From the NCBI RefSeq assembly GCF_933775445.1, contig NC_065873.1, positions 24,986,001 through 25,050,000 of the forward strand: a stretch of DNA of 64,000 nucleotides. Reading direction: 5' to 3'. Every line of letters begins with the position of its first letter. Positions within the stretch are counted from its first letter, which is position 1. This DNA is from Argentina anserina (lineage: Eukaryota > Streptophyta > Magnoliopsida > Rosales > Rosaceae). A program made the translations under genes and the position numbers. Shown here one piece after another: positions 38,122 through 51,419 of the stretch. The notes below the pieces were generated by a model, which was not told where the DNA came from, did not search any database, and was given only the letters and a program-made list of their open reading frames with translations.

Positions 38122-38126
38122 ATGAT
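38122..38126. repeat. Gypsy target-site duplication, right
   Basis: ATGAT directly follows the TTACA end of the element and matches 27308-27312. Confidence 0.9.
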
Positions 38127-39552
38127 AGGAGTTCAAATTTGGTGCATGAATAACAAAGAGTTGGTTCCATCATAAGGTTATAACAATAGTATCATCTGGT
38201 GATATATAGTAAGTCTTTACTCAACCATAAATATGCCTTGGGTGAACACAACCAGCACGCTTTACAGCATGTGATATGGATATTCCAGCAACAAAAGTAC
38301 TCTACAAATGAATCAGAAGAATTTAGCCCACATACATGATTTCCACGCAGTCGAATCATAAGGGTATCTAAAAACTTAATTATATTGTCCCACTTACTCC
38401 CAGGTAATTGTTGAGGAGCATTACCAGGTGATCTAGTCCCAGCATGAACTGTTTCAGGCTGTTTAGCTCTGGGTGCCTTAAAAATTATATGAAGAGCCAA
38501 GGATATCAAGAATAATGCAAAACAACTATACGACTAGATGAGCACACTAAACATGGATGTATATTGGGGACTAATGCTACTAATAATAAAATAAAATGCA
38601 TTGTGTGATAATGCACCTATAATTTATATAAACACAAATAAGTGCTTAGCCTGTCACCTGAATGCATGATCCCAGTAGAGGGGACAGCTCCTTCTTCAAA
38701 CTTTCACGGATCAACTCAAAGATCGTTTCCACGCAAGCAGTAAGCTGTTGTTTGAACAGAATAGCAGGATATCTTGCTTCTAAATGTGACATCGCATCTC
38801 CTTGATTGAATGGTGATGCCAGTCCCTGTGAATATGCAATAATATGACATTTACCAACGGGATTAAAGAAAGATTATTGAGTTTGAATTGTAACTCACAT
38901 GCGGAATCTTAAGAGGTACACTGGAAGACCCAGAGCTACACACCGAGTTGCTGGAGAACCATTTAGTCGTAAATTCCTCTGCAAGAGAGATAGAAGTGTG
39001 GAGACATTCGAGAGCCAATATGGCAAGGTAATGTTCACATCCCCAACCTGAAACAGTTTCAAATTAACTCGTCAAGAAATGGTCGAAAATGCTTCGTGAT
39101 CAAATTTTTCAATGCGAAAAGGGTAAGCAGGGAGGTTTAAGCATCCACAGAAAGTCCATGTTTCATTCTTTAAATTATGTAACCATAACAGCTTTTATGA
39201 AAAATAGAAAAATCAGTATACTCATTAGTGATGCTAAGCAAAATGTGAAATAAGAAATTTTGCCCATGGTAGACTACTTCATGCCTAGAGAATTCAAGTT
39301 CAAAATGATAGAAATAACAGAAACCAGCACACAGATATCACAATAAAGTAGAAAATATAAAACATTTGAAAAAAAATAGTTCACCAAGCATCATCACTCA
39401 CTTTTAAAAATCCATTTTCCTTTCTCAATTCAGCCAAATCATTAAGTTCTCTCTCCAAAGCATGTTTTTCTTTCCCTGATAGTTCCAATTGATTCTGTAG
39501 CACTGCAGTCTTGTTGCACTAATTAATAGTTGCCAGTTTTGATGAATCTAGA
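38127..39552 (-). pseudogene. Class XI myosin partial duplicate, 5' part
   Basis: This continues the duplicate at 25903-27312. It contains equivalents of intact exon 31 (about 38339-38480, open: [12 protein letters not shown]), exon 30 (about 38660-38828, open: [20 protein letters not shown]) and exon 29 (about 38899-39050), whose second half is shifted by a 2-base length change near 38928. Then exons 24-28 are absent, and exon 23, a coiled-coil exon, appears at about 39415-39552. Similarity stops abruptly at about 39552 (aatctag). The head, IQ motifs and most of the coiled coil are missing, so this is a truncated, internally deleted relic in direct orientation to the intact gene. Confidence 0.88.
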
Positions 39553-40436
39553 AGAAAGGGGTTTCACCCGAGAATCCGGGCGCCAAGCCTCATCAACAAC
39601 TTGGTTTATTTCATTGGGTTTACTAGGTTCCTTATTTGTCCGCTTAAAATGCGTTAACCTTAAGACTCCACGATTAACAAGTCAATAAGACCTTTCGGGT
39701 CTCACAACAAGTCAGCAACTCTCTCTCTCTCTTACCATCACCATCATTTACATTCCATGCATATTCCCTCCTTCCGGTTTCCCATCTCTGCGCAAGAGTT
39801 GCCGGCAATGTGAGTCAGTCTTGAAGTGTTACTCACTCAGGTGTCAGATATACATGTACTGATGCAGTAACTTAATAAGACTCATTGACTCAAAATGGAG
39901 TAGATGCAAATTATGTGCATTGGATTACGAATGTACATAGTTCAATACCAGTGGTTTGCTTTTTTTTCTTTTTCTTACATCTGATGATGCTTTTCCCTTT
40001 TCTGAACCACTTAATTGCAATACTCAGAAAGACTTGTCCTCTAGGGCCACAGCTAATGTACAGAGAAATAAATTTACATTTAACATTATAATACAACATG
40101 AACCAGATTCGGTCGGTACAAAGTGTCGCCTTGAAGACGAAGTTCAACTATCCACAACCCTCCCCCAGAAAGGAAAAAAAGAATAAAGAACCCAACAAAA
40201 TATAATGAAACCTAATTACAGCAAACCAGTCCTACACCTACAAATGATTTAAAATGAATTCATCAGGCCTGATGAATCCCCTGAACACTTAGCAACAAAT
40301 TAGAGCAATGTATGGAGTCACCCTCTAATATTTAGATGACTACTGCTCCATATTTTTTGTGGGTGGAGAGAAGCCATGGTTGCCTACAACTGTAAACTTC
40401 AGGGCACTGCGTTAACCTTTGAATTCAAAACAAGCT
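39553..40436. other. Spacer between myosin duplicate and intact myosin gene
   Basis: Sequence unrelated to myosin: a stretch with 'tttcacccgagaatccgggcg', a (CT)n run near 39720, then probable 3' untranslated DNA of the intact gene. No gene is supported; the small frames near 39885-40186 lack any recognisable feature. Confidence 0.55.
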
Positions 40437-43400
40437 TTATGCAGCAACTATTTCGGATGAACGTACTATTTCATTTTGGTGTGGAACAAGAAACTGAACA
40501 CAAGAATAACCAGACAAGGAAGATGGAATTTCAATATCTGAAGGATCAATAAGAGGAATTGCCTTGTCAATATCTTCTGTAGAGAAAGGAATGCTGCAAC
40601 CAGAAAATCAAAAGTTAGAAAATCAAATATGAGATAACAAGACGGCAGTGCATACAAAGATGAGAATTTTCAGAAAGCCCAACAAATCCAGTCCCAACTT
40701 AAGATGGCAAAATCCCAAATCCAGTTCCCAATATTGGTTTAAATTGAATGGCACATCATGTTATATATATATATATATATATAACATGATGTGCCATTCA
40801 ATTTTAAACCAAATGAGAAGCAAGATTTAGTTGTCAACATAGTTTGACAGTTTGACCCAATACTCCAATGCAAAGCAGGGACTACCTTAAATCATCATCC
40901 AACAAGAATGAATTGGAGGTTAGATTCTGATTGTCCTTGTTAAGAAGTTCCCTCATTTGGGCAACCACCTGCCAGCGGTAATGTCAAAAGATTTATAGAA
41001 AAACAAAAGGACCCACAAACATAGATACATCAAAACAAGGAACAAAGAATGCAAACATGCCTCATTGGACACACTCTGAGTGCCGTATTTGTCATCCCAG
41101 TACATGGTACTAATTCGATAGATTTGCCTAACTGTCAATGCCTGTACATTGATTACAATCACGATGGGTTCAATTTGTGAGTTTATAAGTTTGACAGGAC
41201 AACACAAAATTGAGAATACACAAGCAAAAGAATCATACCGGACAAAGGTCCTGCCTGATCTCATCCAGAGATTTTCTCCTCTTCTGATGAATTACCTAAA
41301 TCAAAGCAACAAGTAAGAACGGTTCCTGACTTCTGATAGATCATGGATTCTATAAAGCCAAAGAAACAGTTTAAGCTATATACCAGAAAACCAACAGCTT
41401 GCCTAATATAATTTAGCTCGTGCCATGAGGTTCCTGCAAACTACACCGATCAAAGATTCAGAGGAAAGTATTAACCACCAAAACAGAAAATTCTTGCAAC
41501 ATGAAATTATACTTGCCTCATCCCCTGTGTTGACAATCCACTTCTCCAGTTCAGCTAGACCTGATTTTACATATTCTCCATTTGAAAATGTGCAACACTC
41601 ACGTCGCAGAAGCAGACTACCAAAGGAAAGAAGAGAAGTCAATAAATCATTAAAATGATTTTACAGAAAACAAAAAAATGGAATAGCAGTAAACTCTTGC
41701 CTGTTAAAAAGTGACATATTTATGAATGAAAAGACCTGTATAATTAGCTTGCGAATAAAAAATGAAGGTACCTGAATAAAGTATTAAGCTTAGGTCAGAA
41801 TCAGATAAAGTCACAAAACAGCATAATATAGCAACTTTTGATAGGGTTCTTTTAGCTTCAACACAACAAGAAATAAAACATAATATTTTAGGATTTTTAA
41901 CTTGGTGCATGAACAATAAAGAGTTGACTCCATCATAAAGTTGTAACTTGTAGCAACAGTATCATCTTGTGATATCATAAGTCTCCTCAACCCTTAATAT
42001 GGCTTGGGTATACATGCCCCCAGCATGCTTTTCAGCATGTGATATGGATATTCCAGCAACAAAAGTACTCTATAAATGAATGAGAAGAATTTAGCCCACA
42101 TACATGATTTCCACGCAATCGAATCATTAGGGTATCCAAAAACTTGATTATGTTGTCCCACTGACTCCCAGGTAATTGTTGAGGCGCATTACCAGGTGAT
42201 CTAGACTTCCCGGCATGAACTCGTGCAGCTTTAGGCGCCTTGGAAATTGTATGAAGAGCCAAGGATCAAATCAAGAATAACGCAAAGAAACTATGCCACA
42301 AGATGAGCACACTAAACATGGATACAAATTCGGGACTTATGCTTCTTACAATACAATAAAATGCACCTACAACCTATCAATTCAGAGGTTAGATTGAGTC
42401 ACCTGAATGCATGATCCCAGTAGCGGGGACAATTCCTTCTTCAAAATGTCACGCATCAACCCAAAAATCTTCTCTACGCAAGCAGTAAGTTGTTGTTTGA
42501 ATAGTATAGCTGGATATCTTGCTTCTAGATGTGACATAGCATCTCCTTGTTTGAATGGTGATGTCAGTCCCTATAAATATGCAAAATGACATGTATTAAA
42601 ACTATTAAATACACAAAATAAATTTTTAGGGGTGAAACCCACATTTAATTGCAACTTACATGAGCAATCCTTAGAGCTAAACTGGAAGACCCTGCTGAAC
42701 GCTGAGTTGGTGGGAAACCATTTGGTCGTAAATTCCTCTGCAGAAGACACAGAAGTGCTGAGGCATTGGACAGCCAATATGGCAAGGTAATGTTCTCATC
42801 TCCAACCTGAAACAAATGCAAATGATTTAAGTACAAATAACTCTTTAAGAAATCTGAATATCACCTAGATGAAACAAGGCTTCTCACTATTAGTTTCCTT
42901 CATCTCTTCTCAAGGGAAAAAAAACAGCCACAAGTACCACACAAAAAATACTAATGCTCACCAACATTATGTATTTCAGGTATGCAAAAAAAAAAACACA
43001 AATTAACTTCATAAAAGATAGTTACCCTTAGAACTTCATTTATCCCCTCGATTATATGGTCAAAAATAACTGTCCGCTCAGACTCGAAAGCATGCCACTG
43101 AAGAAGGCATTTGTATATGATACAAGCCGCTGATGGTTTACTGTCTTTAAACCCAATATCTTCTTTAATACACCTTGATAGGAATTCATAGTTCTCCTGT
43201 ACACATCAAAGCAAGGTGTTAAACACAATTACACTTCTGAAGAAAACATCAAATACAGTCTGTATGAACATGACAATGAATTTCAAAAGACAAAGATCAC
43301 GGTCAAGAAACAATAAGAGTCACAACCTGGTGCCTCTCCGCTGCTAACTTTGTTCGCCGGGATTCAGACCGGCCATGTGAAAAGGGTGTTATCATTTTTG

Positions 43401-46400
43401 AAGGTGTGGGTGATTCCTATATCAGAAACAAACATTTAATATTTGTTACAACAATACGAGAGAGAGAGAGAGAGAGAGATCATGTCTTACAAATTCAGGC
43501 CTTCGATCTGTGTGAGGAACAAGTGCACCAGAGTTCTTCTGTTACCATCAAAAAACAATAATCTTAAGAGGAGACCATGGCTCTAATATTGAAATGATCG
43601 CTCACCCATTTCATTTTATTTAATTTATTTCTGCTCCCCAGTGGTAGCTGGAGAATAGCACATGGGCAAAATAGAATCATGCATATATTACCTCAGGAAT
43701 TGATGCCATTTCATAACCACGTCGAGTGCTCTTTGGAGTCACAGCAAGGGCCTTTTGTCGCATGATATGATTCTCATCCTCCAAAACTGAAAGTTTCTCC
43801 TTCAGACTGTAAATTAAATAAATAATAAGCACAAATTAAGATAAGACGCAAGAGCATGATAGATGCAGAATTTGAACAAGCCCATGTACAGAAAAAAAAG
43901 GATGTAAATTTAAGGAGAAACTGTTGACTGAATAAAACATGTAGACACATAATTAGACTGAACTAATGAATTGGAGTAGGTTGTGAATGGCTGAGAAAAT
44001 ACCTGCTGACATTCTGTTGGAGATCTTTACACTTTTGTTCGAATTCTTGCAGCTTCCTAATGGTGTCATTGCTGATTTTCTGAGCCTTGAGTAGCTCACT
44101 CTCTAGGTTAGAGTTCTTCTTATCCAAAGCATCCAACGAACTCTGGGAACAATTAATTAGATATCACATTATACTTAGAAAAAAAATACTTTTTTTTAAG
44201 AAAAGCACCACATTCCTCACTTTTAAAACAGCATTTTCCTTTCTCAATCCGGCCATATCAATGAGTTCTCTTTCCAAAGCAGATCTTTCTTTCCCTGACA
44301 GTTCCAATTGATTTTGTAGCACTGCATTCTTGTTGCACTCATTAATTGTTGCCAGTTTTGATGCATCTAACTCGAGGTTCAAAGATTCCACCACTTTGTG
44401 AAGCTTTGAAATTTCAGCTGACTTAGCTTCTTCATTAGAAACCTGCATTCCATATTCTTGCAATTAGAAAGAAACCTCAAGCATCTGTAAAGCAAGCAAG
44501 ACAATGCTAATTGTTTACATGACATTTTCAACAATTTTTTTAAGGAAGAGAGAACTTCATTGTCAATACTACATGAACGATGGAATGGAGTTGCACAGTA
44601 AAAATATATACCCGTATTCTTTTTTCAAGTTGCAATCGCCATGTGAGATCTTCCATCTGCTTCTCGAGTTTATTCTTAGCTAAACGTAAGGCACCACTTT
44701 CATTTGCCTCCTAAAAATAGTAAACAAAGAATTAATGGCACTGAGTTACCTTTTTATGAAATTTGAATATACGAGAAGCAACGGAATCTCAATCACCTTC
44801 TTAAGCTTTCGGAGTTCTCTCTTTGCCAACTTCCGCCTCCAAAGACATTGTAGGGCTACAATAGAAGCTTGATGATGTTTAAAAGCTGAGCGAACCTTGC
44901 GCATCCTCCATCGAGCCTACAATTTATATTATGTCAAACCAGAAACCAAAAGGCTATGATGGCATATGAAGCAGAAGCCAGCCAGATGATCTTATGCAAA
45001 AGACATACATGAACATATAAGAATATAACACAAGTATATGTAGGACCACTGCTTGCACAAGGCAACATAAGACACAGGAATATTTCTTACCTGGATCACA
45101 GTAGCAGCTTTATGTTTCTTTCCATGGACAAATCTTAGGCGGGTTGAAAAACCACGAATATTGGACTGCATGGTAACAGCAGCTGAATGTAATTCAACAT
45201 AAGCATGCCTCGATAGCCACCTTCGAACATGTTTCTGAATGAAAATAGCAGCAGCTGTCTCTCGTTTTTCAGCATACAGTGATCTAGCAAGGAATCCTTC
45301 ATAAAATATATATATATATATATAAGAATATTAATATACATAAAAAATCACAATTAAGTGATAGGAAGAATAAGATCTGTGTTTCTGATGAAATCTACAA
45401 AAAGAACTTGGAAGGACCTCTACAAAAAGCTTGAAGTGCAACTGCAGCAGCACGAGTTGAAACAAAATTCCTGCGAGCAAGCAATGTTCGCAACCGACAT
45501 TGTATACGCTTTGCAGCATTGTCCAAGACCTCAGCGCGTCTGGAGTCCAAAACTCCGATTTGACCAGCCCTAAGAAACACTTTGTGTTTACCCAACTTGA
45601 AAATTAGGAGGAAACATTGTCAATTATTTGATACACATGGGAATGTACAAATATTAACACAATTGTGTAGCCCGTAGAGATACATGCCCACTAACAATGC
45701 TTTCAAACATACAGGAACATTACCTGAAAATTTGCAAGCTTTAAATTCTTCAGAATTTTCTCAGTTGTAGATTTTTCATCATAGCTACATGGAGATAATA
45801 AATCAATATATTAGTATGCAGAATAAGGGAAGCGGGGAAAAGTGTGCAAACAATTTTTAGGAAATAATTTAAAACAAAATTCTAAATAAACAAACACAAA
45901 AGCAGCTAAATTTATAAACCAACACAAAACTGATAAGTAAATATTATAAAGCATTAAGAGAATGAATAAAACTACCTTACGTCCACATATTCACGAGCTA
46001 ATAATCCAAAACGATCTACAAACTCTGAGTAAGTCCTACGTGTGGGATAACCTGCCAGACTTATCCGAACAGCCTCTAGGACACCCTAAAGTCAAATAAG
46101 AAAATCATTAAATGATAATAAAAATTAAGTAGGCAACTATTTTATCTGCAAGTATATCAACAGTCCCAACCAAAAAAAAAGTCTGTACTAACCCCACAGC
46201 GTAATTGGTGCAAGATGCTCAGATTCTCAAATTTCTGTGGTCGATTCAATGAGTTTGGCTTAACACAGCGTACATAATGAGGTTCTGTTGTATTGAGGGT
46301 TTCCATCAATGCTTGAAGTTGTTGCTGGAATGCCAAAATAACAGTAAGGAAATATCAGTAGCATGAAACCCACTATGATATTTATAAGTTCTTTAAAAGA

Positions 46401-49400
46401 GTTTTTACACAACTTCAATGACAATAAACATATAGTATGCACATATATGCATACATAGCTGATACACATTTGAATATCATTATATATCATGGTAGGTCAG
46501 TTTGAGAAAAGTATCGCTTCCAAACTAAATCAACCGAACGCAAGGAAGCTATTTTTTGCACTGAACTTTGAAATCTTGAATCAGATATCAATCTGATGCA
46601 AACTTCTTGAACAGATTCTTAGTTGCATATGGACAATAAAAGAGAAAGTTCTTATGGTAACAGTCTTCTCCTATTTAATTTCTTTCCTTATGTCAACTTA
46701 TATGTTTAAGCAGATACATCCGATGAATATTGGATTAGATATACCTTAAATCTAGTGGCTACAGAAGAAAATTTGTACGATGATCTTGATGATTCTTCAG
46801 GTAGCGAGCAGAAAAGGTTAGCAACAAAGGGGCATTTTGATGAAGACAAAAGATTGCAGTGTTCTACCACAACATAATCACGGTTCTTATCCAAAAAGTA
46901 ATCTGTGTGATAAGTGACCTACAGAAACAGTGAAGAGTAGACTAATCAGTAAAAATCATGTGGATAGATATATGCACAATTAGGTCATGAAAATGATATA
47001 CCTTTCCAGCATAGTGGGACAAAGTAAAATCTGTCTCCGAAAATTTTGCCTTCTCCCACCTTGGGTGGTCACGGAAACTCTGAAACAACCTGGTTGAAAA
47101 TGTGTGGTGTGTTGATTTCGGAAACATGCTGCAAAGATAGGAAAATCAGGATAAGGAAAACAAAAACATAATGTAGAGAGTATAACATAGACCAGGGTAT
47201 AGTGAAGAACTTGATTATACCAAGCTTCATCCAACAGAGCAATGATCCCAAGAGGTTTCTGCAAATCAATGTAGAATAACATTAAGGTCCATTGATATAT
47301 CACTAGAAAAAATGTATTGACAAAACTTGTGAGATAGAAGGGGAAGAAACCTTCTCAATCAAATCTAGAACATCTTGGTTGTCTATAAATTCAATGTAGC
47401 TCCAATTGATTTCCTCTTTGCTATACTCCTCCTGCTCCATCTTGAATACATGCTGGAGCAAGTGCAAGAGAAGTTGGGATAATAGTAACACAAAATTGAA
47501 TGATAGCACAAGATAAAAGTATAAAAATTTCAGAAACAGCAATACACACCTCGTTAAAATGCTGCTGCAGCTTCTCATTAGCAAAATTGATGCAAAATTG
47601 CTCAAAACTGTGGAAGATAATACCTTAATTAATAAAAGGAATATAGAACAATCACAGACTTCATTCTATAACAATGATCATGATGAAGATACAATATTAA
47701 GGTGCAAGTTGTGCAACGACTACAATTTAGCAACTATCACCAATTAACAATAACAGTTAACCTTAGAGCTGAAAGTTTATGTAGTAAAGGCTCATAAATT
47801 TTCTGGATATGTCCAAGCAAGTTCAGAGCACAATGATAACATACTAACATGCTATACAACATTGCATTGCCACTAAATTGACTACTCCAGCTGCAAACTA
47901 AAATTGCATAGAAATCACATAAGCTAAATCACAACACAGGTGATTTAAGAATTTTACCTGTTGTCTTTAAAGCACTCAAAACCATAAATGTCCAAAACTC
48001 CAATCTGCATTTGGGAATTCAAGTCTTGCCCAACAGACCGGTTAATCTTCTCAACAAGCCTGTGAAATTATCACGTTCCAAGTAACTTAAAAACAATATA
48101 TCTTCAAGAAAACCACCTTGAACTAAACAGCTCTGAAAGAGGGGGAGGGGGGGGCATGTTAATGCATACCAATCAAACAATCGAGCATAAACAGTCTTTG
48201 CCAATGCATCTCTACTCGAAACAGCACCATTACAATCTAGAGCTTTAATAATGATTCCTTCACGAGTTTGGATTGTACGAGTAGATAATGTGGCTAACAA
48301 GAGGTTTTCATCACACCTGATTTGTAAAGTAACAAAGTTAAAAAATGAAAAAGAACGGTTCTGGATATCATGAAATGCTCCTATTGCAAACAAAAGGGAA
48401 CATTTCAAAAATTTCAAGGGTAACCTATACAGAACAATATAGCATTATAACGTCCTAAAACAAAAGGTCCAGAATCATAATTCTAAAGATGACTAGGAGG
48501 CAATGAGATTAGTCTGCTAATGCTGATTCAGAAAAAATAAGTTCAAGCCAGGCTACATAAATCACTTACATAAAAAGATTTGCAGCCATCTGCATATGAA
48601 AGCTGGATTTCTGATCCTTTAGAACAGAAGAGTCATGCTCTTTTCCAGGTAAAAATTCAACATTTCCCAAATGTAGGATCGCAGCCAAGGTGCGAAATAT
48701 TGCTTCCTATTGATTGGAAAAGATAAAACAAATGATTTTCAATATCATCCCTGAACAAACAATCAAATACGGGGAGAATGCTTTAAAGAGCCATCCTCTC
48801 AGACAAAGTTTATAAACCTGTTCTTCGTGGTTGATGCCAACAATATCCATTGCTGTTCTTGTCTTCATGTATTCTTCTGCATTGCTGACTCCATCCAGTT
48901 CATACGTCTTGCTTTGATTCAGGTAGTGAAAGTGGCTTGGATGGTCCAACTTGTACTTCTCTGCATCCTAGACACATGAGACAGCCAAAACAACTTAAGC
49001 TTGAAGATAAATTCCAGACATACCATCATATACATGGAACAAACACAAGCAAACACAGAACAACTTGAAACAACCTGAGGGGCAAGGAACATATAGTTCA
49101 TGCATGTTTACATATATAGACACAATGATAAACAAATACACGAATGCAGATGCTAAGATACAATTGTAGTCATGTGATAAATACAGCCACAAATAATATA
49201 AGGAACCTTTCCAGATGCGCACAATTGGTAAAAACAGTGGTAATTCCTTTCCGGGTCTGTTATCTGCACAACACGGGATCTCTCCAACAGGTAAGTTCTG
49301 ATTGCAGCTCCAGATATTCTCCCGTTTGCATCAAACTGAATCTCAACAAACTTGCCAAAACGACTGCCCGATAGAAGCAAGAAATTAAATTAAAACATAT

Positions 49401-51419
49401 TTAGATTAACATTAAATAAACCCAACAGAAAATCGCACAATAGGATGCCGAGCTACTGCTAGAATAACCGTACTCACAGTCAACCTTATCCTAATTGGTT
49501 CAAATGCAATAGAAGAGAAGGTTTTTAATAATGACATAATATCATTATTACAAAAGGCAGAAAGAGTTTAGGGACAATTATATCTATCTTCTCATGACTA
49601 GCATTTTAGCTGAAACATAGCATTGAATAGTAACAAGAAACCTCAAGCAACTGCATAATCAAATTAGTACCGCACCTTGAATTGTCATTTCTAACAGTCC
49701 TCGCATTCCCAAAAGCCTCCAGCAGGGGATTTGACTAAACCATGCGAAAAGTAAAATCAGTTACAGAATAACAACAACAAGAACTCCACGTTAGTCAATC
49801 TTTTCAGTAAACATGAATCTCATCTCCTTTTCCTAGGCTTCATGTCGACCTATAGAACCCACCCCCCCCCCCCCAAAAAAAAACACCAAAGAAGATAATT
49901 CATATGCCTCAACCCCACTTTCTTTCCCACAATTCTGTGGCAAATATTAAAAAATATATATCTACAAGAGTAGAAAGCTATGCATGCTCTCATCCAGATT
50001 GCAAATGTTTACATAGATAGTAAACCTGTTTGAATTGATGTAAAATCTTACTTCAAGAACCTGCTGCTCAACAGTTCTCTCATCACTAGCGGCCCGACCT
50101 CCTACATAAGTAAGGTACTGCATAATCAGTTTCGTTGTCTCTGTTTTCCCAGCTCCACTTTCACCACTGACAAGTATTGATTGGCTACAACCCTCAGACA
50201 TCATTGCTCTGAATTATAATACCAAAAGAAGCTAGCTTGAGTCACTAAACATAATAGCAATGTAACATGGGTTGACAGTCAAATTTCATACAAGAACAAA
50301 ACGTCAGCATACCTATAAGATGCATCAGCCACGGCAAACACATGGGGGCTTAGCTCGCCAAAAGGAGCTCCCTTATATTGCTCCATCATATGTACATTGT
50401 ATAGATGTGGAAGCTTAGTGAATGGATTAACGGCAATCAAAATGCTCCCTGTATATGTCTAATGACAAAAGAAAACAATTTATGTTGAGTGTCACTGCAT
50501 TTCTAAAAAAGAGAAACAAAAAGGGGTATATGGATGCATTTCCTAAAACAGAAACATAAAAAGAACCGTTATCATTCGAAATGATGATTAGACAACGTGT
50601 ATATACCCCTGCTGTCACATTAATAACACCACATCTTCATCCCCAAAACAAACAAGTCTTACACACACTCGTGCTCACGTGATTGTGTATACATTTAAGC
50701 AGTTAAATTAAAACCCTATCAATGGTAATGAACTCAAGCCCTTACCCTATCACGTGACTGTGTATACATTTATAGAATGTGTACATTCCAAAGCATTATC
50801 TTAGTCTGATCTAGGGTAAACAAGAACCAGTAGCTTGCAAAGTGAAAACCATCACAAAGCAATTAATACTTCACTTGAAATGCAACTAAACACTGTCACT
50901 CCAACACCACCATCTAGTCACAATTCTCAAATTCCATCAGTCCACCACGTAGGAAGCTCGAAAATCGTAAACTAGTACCAAATTAACCAACTTTAAGACA
51001 GAAATTAAAAAAAAAGCCCTATCATTTACTACTAGTAGCAGTGAATTAGTGAAGCAATTTCACACTCACATAGATATCATTAAGAGCATATCTCCTCCTG
51101 AGATTGTAGAGCACTCCCGGCTCGTTCAAGTAGGTCAATTTGGTCATGTCGTCGACTCCGCCATGCTCGTCCTCATCGGCGTCCCTCGGATACAGCTTCT
51201 CCGGCGACGCCAAAACCTACACACTCCAAAAACTCACAAATCAACACACACACACACAAAATGAATTAAACTTGAATTCAAAAGGACAAAAGGGCAGACC
51301 TTGTTGCCGGAAGCGGCGAGGAGCTGGACGTGCTTGCCTTTGAAGTCGGCGACCTCGGCGGGGAGCCAGGCGGAATCGCGGTCCTCGACCCAGACCTTGG
51401 AGCCCTTCCGGAGACTCAT
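40437..51419 (-). CDS. Class XI myosin heavy chain
   Basis: An actin motor for organelle movement and cytoplasmic streaming. 38 exons summing to 1525 aa. From the start: 51300-51419, 51070-51216, 50313-50458, 50052-50208, 49676-49734, 49207-49363, 48818-48967, 48570-48706, 48170-48316, 47958-48059, 47550-47607, 47351-47452, 47221-47258, 47002-47128, 46745-46918, 46193-46323, 45976-46085, 45724-45784, 45418-45595, 45091-45296, 44797-44916, 44612-44710, 44221-44442, 44003-44142, 43692-43806, 43491-43538, 43327-43416, 43026-43196, 42660-42806, 42403-42570, 42104-42238, 41701-41771, 41517-41616, 41384-41450, 41239-41295, 41061-41141, 40886-40968, 40437-40593. Motor: SH3-like start [16 protein letters not shown]-loop GESGAGKT at about 153-160, switch I NDNSSRFGKF, switch II DIYGFE. 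Six IQ motifs follow (e.g. [16 protein letters not shown]), then a coiled coil, then the DIL cargo domain ([21 protein letters not shown]). The subtype within class XI is not assigned. Single-base errors at exon edges are possible. Confidence 0.94.
40737..40815. repeat. Long near-perfect palindrome in a myosin intron
   Basis: Left arm GGTTTAAATTGAATGGCACA... and right arm ...TGTGCCATTCAATTTTAAACC are complementary with one extra A, around a central (TA)n. Each arm is about 35-40 bases. It lies in the intron before the last exon. The right arm has a counterpart in the duplicated myosin copy (about 26226-26250); the left arm does not. Confidence 0.9.
43459..43479. repeat. (GA)n microsatellite in myosin intron
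   Basis: About ten GA units lie between exons 26 and 27 of the myosin gene. Confidence 0.9.
49859..49887. repeat. Poly-C/poly-A homopolymer run in myosin intron
   Basis: A run of about 14 C directly followed by about 9 A. Such runs are hard to sequence, so its length is uncertain. Confidence 0.8.
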
